Origin: CAZJUO01 sp964549245
GTDB lineage: Bacteria; Patescibacteriota; Patescibacteriia; UBA10025; JAHIVO01
NCBI GenBank assembly: GCA_964549245.1
Contig: CAZJUO010000012.1
Coordinates: forward strand, 1-23,539
Length of the DNA stretch: 23,539 nucleotides
Reading direction: 5' to 3'
Position numbers and translations under genes: made by a program
Shown here: one piece after another, positions 5,982-13,604 of the stretch
Layout of the letters: each line of letters opens with the position of its first letter
Position numbering within the stretch: the first letter of the stretch is position 1
Notes under the pieces: model-generated
The model's input: the letters and a program-made list of their open reading frames with translations, nothing else
Databases searched by the model: none
Told to the model about the DNA's origin: nothing

Positions 5982-6009
5982 AGTATAACACCGCCAGAAG
6001 AACTGTCAA
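5982..6009 (-). promoter_or_regulatory. Strong promoter of the 35-aa membrane peptide
   Basis: On the - strand TTGACA (6009-6004), a 16-base spacer and TATACT (5987-5982). Start near 5975. Confidence 0.75.
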
Positions 6010-6014
6010 ATGGA

Positions 6015-6039
6015 TAAAAAAAATCCGCCGGATGGCGGA
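6015..6039 (-). terminator. Intrinsic terminator of the receiver-ndk operon
   Basis: On the - strand TCCGCC (6039-6034) and GGCGGA (6029-6024) pair around a 4-base loop, followed by a run of T. It lies 14 bases past the ndk stop. Confidence 0.9.
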
Positions 6040-6052
6040 GGTTTTTCATAGA

Positions 6053-6655
6053 TTACTCAAACATTATTTCTTCATCCACGCGCTTGTAGGAAAATATTTC
6101 ATTTTCCCGGAACCACAACTGCTCTTCAAATTTCGCTTCTTCCGTTGTACCAGAAGCGTGAATCATGTTTTTTACGCTGCGTTTTTTGAGGTTGGCCAAA
6201 ATCGGCGAGTCGAGGGAATAATCGCCGCGAATAGTGCCCGGCTCGGCAAACCGAGGCAAGGTGTTGCCAACCATCATGCGCACCGCGTCAACCGCGTGCA
6301 AACCCTGCAATAATATCGCCACCACCGGTCCAGAGCTCAAAAACTGCATATTCCACTGCCGAACCATTTTGCCGATCTCATACGCGTCTTTGGTGCCTAA
6401 TTCTTCGTGGGGGTCTTTGCCGTATTCGTTATACGTTTTCAAAGTTTTTTCTCCCACGGTCGTCAGATACTCTTTATTGTCAGGATAATGCTTGGCCACC
6501 AAGTCAGCTTTGACCCAGGCCATTTTCAGACCGACGATCTTAAAACCGGCCTTTTCAAATCGCGCGATTATCTCGCCTGACAGGGCTCGTTTGACCGTAT
6601 CTGGCTTTAATAAAACTACCGTTTTTTCTTGCAACGGATCTTGTGAGTTAGACAT
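6053..6655 (-). CDS. ndk: Nucleoside diphosphate kinase, enlarged form
   Basis: 200 aa against about 140 for usual bacterial Ndk. It moves the gamma-phosphate from ATP to other NDPs through a phospho-histidine. The N-terminal strand carries VVLLKPDTVKR (K17 binds phosphate). The active-site motif is NMIHASGTTEEAKFE with catalytic H166. The extra length lies mostly in about residues 60-110 (after HYPDNKEYL) and a longer C-terminal tail. Start: ATG at 6655 four bases after the receiver gene stop, with no SD. The two genes share the promoter at 7108-7135. Both the length and the short intergenic gap suggest translational coupling. Confidence 0.93.
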   Translation of the reverse strand: MSNSQDPLQEKTVVLLKPDTVKRALSGEIIARFEKAGFKIVGLKMAWVKADLVAKHYPDNKEYLTTVGEKTLKTYNEYGKDPHEELGTKDAYEIGKMVRQWNMQFLSSGPVVAILLQGLHAVDAVRMMVGNTLPRFAEPGTIRGDYSLDSPILANLKKRSVKNMIHASGTTEEAKFEEQLWFRENEIFSYKRVDEEIMFE

Positions 6656-6659
6656 ACGT

Positions 6660-7076
6660 TTATTTCTTTTCTTTTTGGGCTAATAAGTATTTAACTTTTT
6701 CCACGATCTCTGCCGGTGTATGATTGGCTTTAATGAAATAATCATCAGCCCCAAGCTCCTTTCCTTTTTCCACGTCTTCTGACTGCCCGAGATTGGTTAA
6801 TAATAATATATGCGTACTGCCGGCTTGCGGATCTTTTTTCAATTCCCGCAGTACGGCAAAGCCATCCAATTTTGGCATGATAATATCCAAAAGGATCATG
6901 TCAGGCTTTTCTTTTTTGGCTAATTCCAATCCTTTGGCCCCGTCTTCAGCGCGGATTACTTCCATGCCTTCCTTGGAAAACTTGGTAATATACATATCTG
7001 CCAGCATTTTATCATCCTCGATGAGCAATATTTTCTTATTAAATTTCTTGGTTTTTTCCTTATTATCCTCGGCCAT
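6660..7076 (-). CDS. Single-domain response regulator (CheY-like receiver)
   Basis: 138 aa with only a receiver domain. Key residues are the acidic pair E20-D21-D22, phospho-acceptor D64 in MILLDIIMP, T94 in LLLTNLGQ and K117 in YFIKANHTP. There is no output domain and no histidine kinase nearby, so it must act by protein contact. It is very like the second receiver protein at 22571-22966, which sits between pilB and pilC, so it may also act on the pilus machine (inference). It is the first gene of an operon with ndk. Confidence 0.92.
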   Translation of the reverse strand: MAEDNKEKTKKFNKKILLIEDDKMLADMYITKFSKEGMEVIRAEDGAKGLELAKKEKPDMILLDIIMPKLDGFAVLRELKKDPQAGSTHILLLTNLGQSEDVEKGKELGADDYFIKANHTPAEIVEKVKYLLAQKEKK

Positions 7077-7107
7077 AGTTATAAAATATTAATTGTGTAG
7101 TGTCTAT

Positions 7108-7135
7108 AGTATATCAATCTTTTCAATAATGTCAA
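7108..7135 (-). promoter_or_regulatory. Promoter of the receiver-ndk operon
   Basis: On the - strand TTGACA (7135-7130), a 16-base spacer ending in TGA, then TATACT (7113-7108), an extended -10. Its -35 box overlaps the last codons of gatA. Confidence 0.8.
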
Positions 7136-8598
7136 TCAACCTTTGGCTTCTTGGTGTGCCATGCTGTCGCCTGCTCATACTGATTGGCTACTCGAAACAG
7201 CGTATTTTCATCAAACGGCTTGGCGATAATCTGCAAACCAACCGGCATGTCCTGGACAAAACCGCAGGGAACGGAAATCGCGCAGGCTCCTCCGACATTG
7301 GCCGGTACGGTATATATATCCGATAAATACATCATCAGCGGATCGTCAAATTTTTCACCCAGAGAAAAGGCTATACTGGGAGCAGTGGGCGTTACCAGGC
7401 AGTCTACTTTTTTGAAAATATTTTCAAATTCCCGGCGTATCAAAACGCGCAGTTTTTGGGCCTGCCCATAAAATTTATCGTAATACCCAGCTGACAATGC
7501 GTAGGTGCCGACGATAATCCGGCGTATAGCTTCATGGCCAAGGCCTTTGGATCGTGAAACTTGATAGGCGTCGATTAAATTTTGTTCAGCATTGCCTTCT
7601 TCAATTGCGGAATACCCGTATCGTATTCCGTCGTAACGGGCTAGGTTGGACGACACTTCGGAAGTAACCGTCAGCTGATATACAGCCAGCGCGTATTTTG
7701 TCAGCGGCATTGAAACATTGACTATTTTAGCGCCTAGTTTTTTAAATTCATCAACCGCTTCCAAAACCCGTTTTTTTACCGCCTGGTCCATGCCTTCAAT
7801 AAAATATTCCTCCGGCAAACCAATAGTCATACCTTTTATATCAGTGGCTGGCTGGACAAAAGCACCTTCGCTAGCATCATACGTAGTTGCGTCATGCGCA
7901 TCTTTGCCAGCTATAGCCTGGAATACATACGCGGCGTCCTGCACGGTTTTGGTTAACGGGCCGATTTGATCCAACGATGAAGTCATGGCCATTAAGCCGT
8001 ACCGCGAGACCCGGCCATAGGTCGGTTTTAATCCGACTACTCCGCAGAATGAAGCCGGCTGGCGTATGGAACCGCCAGTGTCAGAACCCAGGGCCGCCAG
8101 GCACATATCGGCCGCCACTGCGGCTGCTGAACCGCCGGACGATCCGCCAGGCACACGGGAGGTATCCCAGGGATTTTTGGTTTTTTTGTAGGCCGAGGTT
8201 TCTGTGGACGACCCCATGGCAAATTCATCAAGGTTGGTTTTGCCTAATATGATAGCACCTGCCTCCTGTAATTTGTCTACCACGCTCGCGTTATAAGTCG
8301 CCGTGTAGTTTTCTAAAATTTTTGATCCTCCAGTAGCCCGCCTCCCTTTGACTAAAATATTATCCTTGATAGCTATCGGAATACCAGTTAATTCGGTAGC
8401 CGTACCTTGCTGAATTTTTTTATCAGCTTCCTTGGCTCGCTGGACTGCTGACTCGCTAAAAACTTCCAAATACGCCTCGACGGCCGCGTCTTTTTTCGCC
8501 ACAGCCGACAAACACGACTCGGTAAGTTCTAGAGCAGAAAATTTCTTTCCAGCCAATCCCTGATGCGCTTGTTCAATTGTTAACCCATGTAATCCCAT
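7132..8598 (-). CDS. gatA: Asp-tRNA(Asn)/Glu-tRNA(Gln) amidotransferase subunit A
   Basis: 488 aa from the ATG at 8598 (MGLHGLTIEQ). The frame extends to a TTG at 8640, but that part is AT-rich spacer. With the ATG start the amidase-signature triad falls at K78, S153 and S177, one residue from the known GatA numbering (79/154/178), which supports this start. Signature stretch GGSSGGSAAAVA and DTGGSIRQPA are intact. GatA releases ammonia from glutamine to amidate mischarged tRNA with GatB and GatC. gatC lies upstream in the same direction, separated by a 105-base AT-rich spacer. gatB is not in this window. No SD is visible. Confidence 0.95.
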   Translation of the reverse strand: MGLHGLTIEQAHQGLAGKKFSALELTESCLSAVAKKDAAVEAYLEVFSESAVQRAKEADKKIQQGTATELTGIPIAIKDNILVKGRRATGGSKILENYTATYNASVVDKLQEAGAIILGKTNLDEFAMGSSTETSAYKKTKNPWDTSRVPGGSSGGSAAAVAADMCLAALGSDTGGSIRQPASFCGVVGLKPTYGRVSRYGLMAMTSSLDQIGPLTKTVQDAAYVFQAIAGKDAHDATTYDASEGAFVQPATDIKGMTIGLPEEYFIEGMDQAVKKRVLEAVDEFKKLGAKIVNVSMPLTKYALAVYQLTVTSEVSSNLARYDGIRYGYSAIEEGNAEQNLIDAYQVSRSKGLGHEAIRRIIVGTYALSAGYYDKFYGQAQKLRVLIRREFENIFKKVDCLVTPTAPSIAFSLGEKFDDPLMMYLSDIYTVPANVGGACAISVPCGFVQDMPVGLQIIAKPFDENTLFRVANQYEQATAWHTKKPKVD

Positions 8599-8703
8599 AT
8601 CGGATAAATTTCTAATTACTAATTCATAATATCTATTCAAATCCCAATAACTAATTTCAATAATTACTAAACTGATATTGGATATTGGAATTCAGAATAT
8701 TTA
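8599..8703 (-). repeat. AT-rich repetitive spacer between gatC and gatA
   Basis: The spacer contains degenerate repeated words on the - strand, such as ATTAGTAATTA (twice), ATTGAAATTAGTTATTGG and TATTGGATATTGG-type repeats on the + strand. The same words appear in the spacer at 14362-14410. No gene or terminator is seen. Confidence 0.4.
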
Positions 8704-8988
8704 CTAAAGTACTGGCTTGACTTTGTTGAAATTGCCGTGTTTGGTGGGGAACTGTTCGGTTAGCTCTTGTGCATTTTGGCGTTTCGTAGCCTCGTCTTTC
8801 CGCCAGACATTTTTCAAATTCGGCAGGTGAGAAATTTCCTTGACTTCAGAGGTGTCAATCTCCTGGATCTGCTTGACATAATCCAAGATAGAAGAAACTT
8901 GCTTTTGAAATTTCTCTTTTTCTTCTTCTGTTAATTCTATTCTGGCTAAAGTGGCCAGTTTTTCCACCTCTTGTTTAGTAACGGCCAT
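8704..8988 (-). CDS. gatC: Asp-tRNA(Asn)/Glu-tRNA(Gln) amidotransferase subunit C
   Basis: 94 aa, normal family length. The N-terminal helices (VEKLATLARIELTEEEKEKFQKQVSSILDYV) and the later HLPNLKNVWRKDEA segment are typical. GatC wraps around the GatA/GatB interface and stabilises the complex. It is the first gene of the gatCA unit. The TATAAT lies 6 bases before the ATG, so the mRNA should start at or very near the A of the ATG and be leaderless. Confidence 0.93.
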   Translation of the reverse strand: MAVTKQEVEKLATLARIELTEEEKEKFQKQVSSILDYVKQIQEIDTSEVKEISHLPNLKNVWRKDEATKRQNAQELTEQFPTKHGNFNKVKPVL

Positions 8989-8994
8989 AGTAAA

Positions 8995-9023
8995 ATTATA
9001 TCATCAAAAATAAGTCCCTACAA
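8995..9023 (-). promoter_or_regulatory. Promoter of gatCA, placed for a leaderless mRNA
   Basis: On the - strand TTGTAG (9023-9018), a 17-base spacer ending TGA, and consensus TATAAT (9000-8995), an extended -10. Only 6 bases separate it from the ATG at 8988. Confidence 0.7.
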
Positions 9024-9029
9024 ATACAC

Positions 9030-9057
9030 TTGACTGCCTGCAAAATAAGGATATACT
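9030..9057 (+). promoter_or_regulatory. Promoter of the structured RNA
   Basis: TTGACT (9030-9035), a 16-base spacer and TATACT (9052-9057). Start near 9064. It stands back to back with the gatC promoter. Confidence 0.75.
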
Positions 9058-9063
9058 ATATTA

Positions 9064-9245
9064 AGGTTCTTTTACCTACCTTAGTTTTAAATCAGGGGGG
9101 ATTATCCCAGCAACTATGCTTCCTAAGAATAAGCCTACTCTTTCGTAAAACAATCTCTAAACTAACTATCGAGCTCCTGCTCGCTCAAGGCTGTCTCTAG
9201 GGCTACAACTGCATATTGCACATAATCCTCCCTGGATTATTTTTT
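9064..9245 (+). ncRNA. Structured non-coding RNA, possibly 6S RNA-like
   Basis: About 180 bases with a promoter before it and no open frame of note. The ends pair in a long helix: 9090-9105 with 9222-9238, 16 bp with one bulged G, followed by a T run (9240-9245). Inside lie a second helix (9110-9119 with 9211-9219, one bulge), a third short helix (9132-9136 with 9188-9192 or with 9198-9204), and a perfect hairpin CGAGC-TCCT-GCTCG (9170-9183). A rod closed by its two ends with internal loops, single-copy and independently transcribed, is the architecture of 6S RNA. I see no conserved sequence that proves it. SRP RNA, RNase P RNA and tmRNA do not fit in size or motifs. Confidence 0.6.
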
Positions 9246-9255
9246 GGCATAAAAG

Positions 9256-9286
9256 CGTAACCAATCAATGGTTACGTCCTTTTTTT
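9256..9286 (+). terminator. Intrinsic terminator after the structured RNA
   Basis: CGTAACCA (9256-9263) and TGGTTACG (9269-9276) form a perfect stem with a 5-base loop, followed by a run of T (9280-9286). It backs up the weaker stop at 9245. Confidence 0.85.
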
Positions 9287-9294
9287 AGTAGCTA

Positions 9295-9323
9295 TTGACA
9301 ATATTAAAATAATCTGCTACATT
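9295..9323 (+). promoter_or_regulatory. Promoter of the membrane protein at 9394
   Basis: TTGACA (9295-9300), a 17-base spacer and TACATT (9318-9323). Start near 9330, giving a leader of about 64 bases that holds the SD. Confidence 0.7.
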
Positions 9324-9393
9324 ACACTATTAAAAAAGTATAAATAATAGATTCAGAACTTTTAAAAACAAAATTCTCTAAGGAGGTCTCCAA

Positions 9394-10107
9394 ATGCCAA
9401 GTTACAGTAATGTACGAGAGAGAGAAAGCAGAGTGGCTGGATCATTTTTTCTGATCCTGGGGGTTATTGTCCTCTGCATTGCCATTGGTCTGATGTCCTA
9501 TTCTGGCCAGTCGCTTGTAACTTTCGGTAATATGGTCGGATTGATCGTGGTAGGCATTATACTCTTTGTATTTTCCCTAATCGCTCTGCTGGCCCAGGAT
9601 AGCGAGCTTTACTGCCGGTGGTACTGGCTGCTGATCATTTTTCTGGTTATTGCGGCTATCCTTTTCTTTATGACTATCGGCGCGCATGGCAGTCGGGTTA
9701 CCATCATTGATCGCGCTACCGGAATGTATATTGGTCCATATTCTTCGCAGACCAATACCGTATTATTCAATCCCGTTACCCAGCGGGCCGAGTATTTTCC
9801 AGCTGACGCGCATTTTACCTTTGCCTCAACCAACGGGCAGCAGATTACCTGCTACTATTTTACCGCCAACCAGAACGAGGCTCTATACCATACTTATGGT
9901 TCGGCCGCCGGGCTGGAGCAGCAAGTTAAAAAAACAGTGATTTCCATATTCCGGGAAGTAGAATCATCAACAACCTACGGCCTGTCATGGGCAGACCTCT
10001 GTTCCTGCGTGGAGGAAGAATTACGGGATGTCCCCGATCTCCCATTCGTTAATAAAATCATTATCACTCCGGAGGATATTACCTTCTCTTCCATCATAGC
10101 ACAATGA
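9394..10107 (+). CDS. Unknown membrane protein with a C-terminal soluble domain (possibly SPFH-like)
   Basis: 237 aa. The start is fixed by a perfect SD (AAGGAGGT, 9380-9387) 6 bases before the ATG. Three membrane segments lie at about residues 15-34, 45-66 and 76-96. Residues 98-237 are soluble. Features such as GSRVTIIDRATGMYIGP, a YFPAD-x-HFTFASTNGQQI strand pair and a later FREVESSTTYGLSWADL helix recall the order of elements in SPFH/band-7 domains. This resemblance is weak and by eye. It is the only long + strand gene in the window, with its own promoter and a terminator shared with the convergent ligA. The function is unknown. Confidence 0.8.
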   Translation: MPSYSNVRERESRVAGSFFLILGVIVLCIAIGLMSYSGQSLVTFGNMVGLIVVGIILFVFSLIALLAQDSELYCRWYWLLIIFLVIAAILFFMTIGAHGSRVTIIDRATGMYIGPYSSQTNTVLFNPVTQRAEYFPADAHFTFASTNGQQITCYYFTANQNEALYHTYGSAAGLEQQVKKTVISIFREVESSTTYGLSWADLCSCVEEELRDVPDLPFVNKIIITPEDITFSSIIAQ

Positions 10108-10120
10108 AAATTATAATATC

Positions 10121-10148
10121 AAAAGCCAGTAAATATTTACTGGCTTTT
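10121..10148. terminator. Bidirectional intrinsic terminator between the membrane protein gene and ligA
   Basis: A perfect 28-base palindrome with AAAAGCCAGT at one end and ACTGGCTTTT at the other. T runs follow on both strands, so it serves both convergent genes. Confidence 0.9.
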
Positions 10149-12170
10149 TTATTTTAATAAGCTGATAAATTGCTGTTCGCTGATAATAGCTACGCCCAGC
10201 TTTTTGGCTTTATCGTGCTTTGAGCCGGGTTCAGCGCCGACTACCACATAGTCGGTATTTTTTGAAACCGTGGAGGCCCACTTACCGCCGGCTTGGCGTA
10301 TCTTTTCTTTAGCCTCCTCGCGCGATAACATTTCAAGGGAACCGGTTACTACAATTTTTTTACCGCTTAGCTTAGTTGTGTGATGAGTAACTTTCTCAGC
10401 CGCCACCACCACTCCTTTATCCAGTAAATCGCTTATTAATTTTTTATTGCGTTTGTCCTGAAAAAAATCATACACGCTTTTTGCCACCACCGAGCCGATA
10501 TCGTGGATGTCTTCCAATTGCGCCAGGCTGGCCTTCATCAATCGCTCCAGCGTACCAAACTTTTGCGCTAAATCAATGGCCGTCTCTTCTCCGACGTGCC
10601 GTATGCCCAAAGCGTAGATAAAGCGGGAAAGGTTAATTTTTTTCGAGCTTTGGATGGCTTCAACCAAATTACCAGCCGACTTTTCGGCAAACCGCTCCAG
10701 GGGCTCTAAATCAGCTTCCCGTAACGTAAATAAATCCGCCGGGGTTTTTACCAAGTCGGCTTTGAATAACTGCTCCAAAATTTTCGGGCCCAAACCGTCA
10801 ATATCAAAAGCCTTTTTGGAAATAAAGTGCCGCAGCTGCTCGTGTTGTACGGCATAGCACTGTTTATTGGTGCAATAGTAAGCAACCTCTCCGGATTTTT
10901 TGGTCACTGGGGAATGGCAAATCGGACACTTTTTCGGCATCTGGAATTTTTTTTCTTTGCCAGTGCGCATGTTGGGCAATACGTTGACAATATCAGGGAT
11001 GATATCGCCTGCCTTTTGTATAATAACCGTATCGCCAATGCGTACGTCCAAGCGCTCTATTTCGTCAGTGTTATGCAAGGTAGCCCGGGACACGGTTGAA
11101 CCGGCTACTTTGACCGGCCGCAAGTGGGCTACCGGCGTTAACGCACCGGTACGGCCGATCTGCACTTGAATATCTTCCACTACGGTAGTGGCTTGCTCGG
11201 CCGGGTACTTGTAGGCAATAGCTCCTCGCGGCGCTTTACCCACGACTCCCAAACGTTTAAAAAGGGAAGTATCGTTAACGTTAATGACAATACCGTCGGT
11301 CCAATATGAAAAACGCTCTCTTGTCTTGCCAATTTTTTCATGATACGTTTCGACACTGGAAATATCAGGACAAAACTCATTATGCCTATTTGAACGAAAG
11401 CCTAAAGAAGACAACAACTGATGTGTTTCTTGATGCGTTTTTTGCCCAATATCAGTCACCAATTCATAGGCAATAAAACTCAAAGTACGTTTAGCAGTCA
11501 CCTGCGAATCCAGCTGTCGGACTGATCCCGCGGCCGCATTGCGCGGGTTGGCAAAAGTTGGCTTCCCTTCTTTTTTTTGAACTTTATTCAGCGCTTCGAA
11601 AACTTCCTTGGCCATAAACACCTCCCCGCGCACTTCAATTCGTTTTTGAGCCTTCTTTTTTTGAGCTTCCGATAACTTATTAACGTTCAAATGGAGCGGA
11701 ATAGCCTCGATAGTTTTAAGATTTTGGGTAATATCTTCTCCAATAACACCATCGCCCCTGGTCGCCCCCTGGATAAAAATACCGTTTTCGTAGATTAAGG
11801 CTACGGCCAGGCCATCCATCTTTATTTCCGCATAGTAATCGATCGAAGTGCTGGCTGGCAATAGTTTTTTTATCCGTTTTTCCCAATCCTGCAATTCTGT
11901 AACAGAAAACACGTCATTCAAAGAAAGCATAGGGGTTGTGTGCCTGACTTTTTTAAACTTGTCTAACGGTTGTCCGCCAACCCGCTGGGTGGGAGAATCC
12001 GGGGTGACAAATTCCGGATATTGTTTTTCCAGCTGGTCCAATTCATGCTTTAGGGAATCCAAAGCCGCGTCGGATATTTCCTGCTTATCCAACACATGAT
12101 AGAGGTAGCGGTGGCGGTTAATCTCCTTTTTCAGTTTTTCAATTCGCGTCTTGGCGCTTTTTTTATCCAT
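10149..12170 (-). CDS. ligA: NAD+-dependent DNA ligase
   Basis: 673 aa from the ATG at 12170 (MDKKSAKTRI). The frame runs on to a TTG at 12188, but this ATG places the adenylated lysine of KMDG at K117, close to K115 of E. coli LigA. Domains in order: Ia helices (HRYLYHVLD), adenylation domain, OB fold, Cys4 zinc finger (CPICHSPV...YYCTNKQC), HhH repeats (AFDIDGLGPKILEQL, GIRHVGEETA, LEDIHDIG) and a C-terminal BRCT domain (KLSGKKIVVTGSL to the end). It joins nicks in replication and repair. It follows the minor pilin genes after an AT-rich spacer with no terminator, so it may be read through from the pilus operon. No SD is visible. Confidence 0.97.
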   Translation of the reverse strand: MDKKSAKTRIEKLKKEINRHRYLYHVLDKQEISDAALDSLKHELDQLEKQYPEFVTPDSPTQRVGGQPLDKFKKVRHTTPMLSLNDVFSVTELQDWEKRIKKLLPASTSIDYYAEIKMDGLAVALIYENGIFIQGATRGDGVIGEDITQNLKTIEAIPLHLNVNKLSEAQKKKAQKRIEVRGEVFMAKEVFEALNKVQKKEGKPTFANPRNAAAGSVRQLDSQVTAKRTLSFIAYELVTDIGQKTHQETHQLLSSLGFRSNRHNEFCPDISSVETYHEKIGKTRERFSYWTDGIVINVNDTSLFKRLGVVGKAPRGAIAYKYPAEQATTVVEDIQVQIGRTGALTPVAHLRPVKVAGSTVSRATLHNTDEIERLDVRIGDTVIIQKAGDIIPDIVNVLPNMRTGKEKKFQMPKKCPICHSPVTKKSGEVAYYCTNKQCYAVQHEQLRHFISKKAFDIDGLGPKILEQLFKADLVKTPADLFTLREADLEPLERFAEKSAGNLVEAIQSSKKINLSRFIYALGIRHVGEETAIDLAQKFGTLERLMKASLAQLEDIHDIGSVVAKSVYDFFQDKRNKKLISDLLDKGVVVAAEKVTHHTTKLSGKKIVVTGSLEMLSREEAKEKIRQAGGKWASTVSKNTDYVVVGAEPGSKHDKAKKLGVAIISEQQFISLLK

Positions 12171-12191
12171 ATGTTTTTCTACGCACAACCT

Positions 12192-12234
12192 ATAATGGAT
12201 AATTATTAATTATACATTATAAATTATTCATTAT
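12192..12234. repeat. AT-rich inverted and direct repeats before ligA
   Basis: ATAATGGATAATT (12192-12204) and AATTATTCATTAT (12222-12234) are inverted copies with one mismatch. A third copy, AATTATACATTAT (12208-12220), lies between them. The stop codon of the PilX-like gene starts at the edge. Confidence 0.5.
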
Positions 12235-13604
12235 CACTCACAGTCCCCGAATATTTCATAACTGCTGATCTGGTACCAATCAAGGTCAAAATCATTGGCA
12301 TTGAAATTTGTATAGGTAATAAAGCGATCCGTATCAGTACCCAGTGAAAACGATTCTGGAACAGTGCAGGTTACCCATGATGATCCGGTATCCTCATAGT
12401 CAACAGCAAATCCCAGCTCCCCTTCGTCAGGGTCGTCAATAAGGACTTCAGTGGTTCCGCTACCATCCGCTCTGTAGCGGAGGCTGATATAGTATTCACT
12501 GCTCGATGGCACGGCTGATGGTACTGGCAAAGTAAAAGTCTCATTGCTGTTATCCGGCAAGGTGCAATATGAAGTATCATTGGCCTGAATAGTACAGCTT
12601 ACGTTGATACTGCACTCGTCTCCCAGCCATCCGTTAGTCTGGCAGGTAGCGTAATCACAATTACCTACCGTAGTATTTTCCGCTTCTGCCTGTATGACTC
12701 CAGAACTGTAAACCGGCTGGCTTAATATTATAGTTTTTATAATTTCTCCCTCACTAAAGAGTACATAATCATATAAGCCAGATAATGGTACTTTCCACGG
12801 GACGATAGCGGTTAGAGCCTGTTTGAAATTTCCGCGCGTACCAATCGCTTTTACTACGATATTCGACGGCAAATCAGTAACTTGAGTGCCGGTTGATTCA
12901 TCATAGGGAATGACGGAAAGGTTAGATAACGACCCAAATAATGCTTTTACCCGCAAGCGATACCCAACCGGTGTGCTAGCGGTGAATGGCTCCGACAGAT
13001 CGATCTGCCAACCATCCTGGGTAGCTGACGGCTCCAAATCGCTCGGACCGATTATATTGCGGGCTTTATCAGATGATAACAAATCGCCATTGGCATCCCA
13101 GGCAGTCCATGATACTTCAGCCCAGGAAAATAAATCAGGATTGTCATCGATTTCCCCGTTGCTGACTAAAACGTAATCAACCGCCGCTTCGACCGGCAAC
13201 GGATCATTGACGTCATAATAATCAGCCTGGGCATATTCATATTCAGCTAAGTTTTCGTTGCGTATTTCAGAGGGCTGCGAATCCGTTTTTTCGTCGCTAT
13301 ATTCAGCCTGGTTGCCAAAGGAATTGTCCGTAAACGCTTGGATTTCATGAATCGCGTCATCCAGCGAAAAAGAAGAATCACTGCGCCTTATTTTGACTGT
13401 ATACAAACCCCGCTCTATGCCTGATTCAGCCGCGTAGTAGGCCATAGCCGCATTAGCGGCCGAGGTGGTTAGTTTCAGCTCATTAATAATAATCGCCGAA
13501 ACAGTCACCGCGATAACCGTGATTAATAGGATAATCAATAAGGCATAAATGATTACGGATCCTTGAGAAGATGGTAAGATTTTTTTCTTAATAATATTGT
13601 ACAT
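12234..13604 (-). CDS. PilX-like minor pilin with a C-terminal carbohydrate-binding-like domain
   Basis: 456 aa. The N-terminus is a PilX-type segment: basic head, GSVIIYALLIILLITVIAV membrane helix (about 15-42) and the ELKLTTSAANAAMAYYAAESGIERGLY stretch typical of PilX N-terminal domains. It lacks a classical FTLIE cleavage site. Residues about 303-447 look like a CBM6/CBM35-type beta-sandwich: an opening IQAEAEN, a YYISLRYRADGSGTTEVLID centre, a tg-W-tC strand and a closing FDLDWYQI. Seven cysteines occur in or near this part (C316 to C455). The protein is much longer than PilX of Neisseria or Pseudomonas (under 200 aa) and could be a pilus-tip adhesin. It overlaps the PilW-like gene by 17 bases and ends the pilD operon. 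TGA is its stop. Confidence 0.8.
   Translation of the reverse strand: MYNIIKKKILPSSQGSVIIYALLIILLITVIAVTVSAIIINELKLTTSAANAAMAYYAAESGIERGLYTVKIRRSDSSFSLDDAIHEIQAFTDNSFGNQAEYSDEKTDSQPSEIRNENLAEYEYAQADYYDVNDPLPVEAAVDYVLVSNGEIDDNPDLFSWAEVSWTAWDANGDLLSSDKARNIIGPSDLEPSATQDGWQIDLSEPFTASTPVGYRLRVKALFGSLSNLSVIPYDESTGTQVTDLPSNIVVKAIGTRGNFKQALTAIVPWKVPLSGLYDYVLFSEGEIIKTIILSQPVYSSGVIQAEAENTTVGNCDYATCQTNGWLGDECSINVSCTIQANDTSYCTLPDNSNETFTLPVPSAVPSSSEYYISLRYRADGSGTTEVLIDDPDEGELGFAVDYEDTGSSWVTCTVPESFSLGTDTDRFITYTNFNANDFDLDWYQISSYEIFGDCE

Noticed and set aside
8599..8640. TTG start at 8640 for GatA
   Set aside because: The extra 14 residues come from AT-rich spacer, and the ATG at 8598 puts the catalytic triad at the family's known positions.
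9116..9148. A 10-codon leader peptide (MLPKNKPTLS) inside the structured RNA
   Set aside because: The G-rich stretch before it is 15 bases away and is part of the closing helix, and the peptide has no codon run that would suit attenuation.
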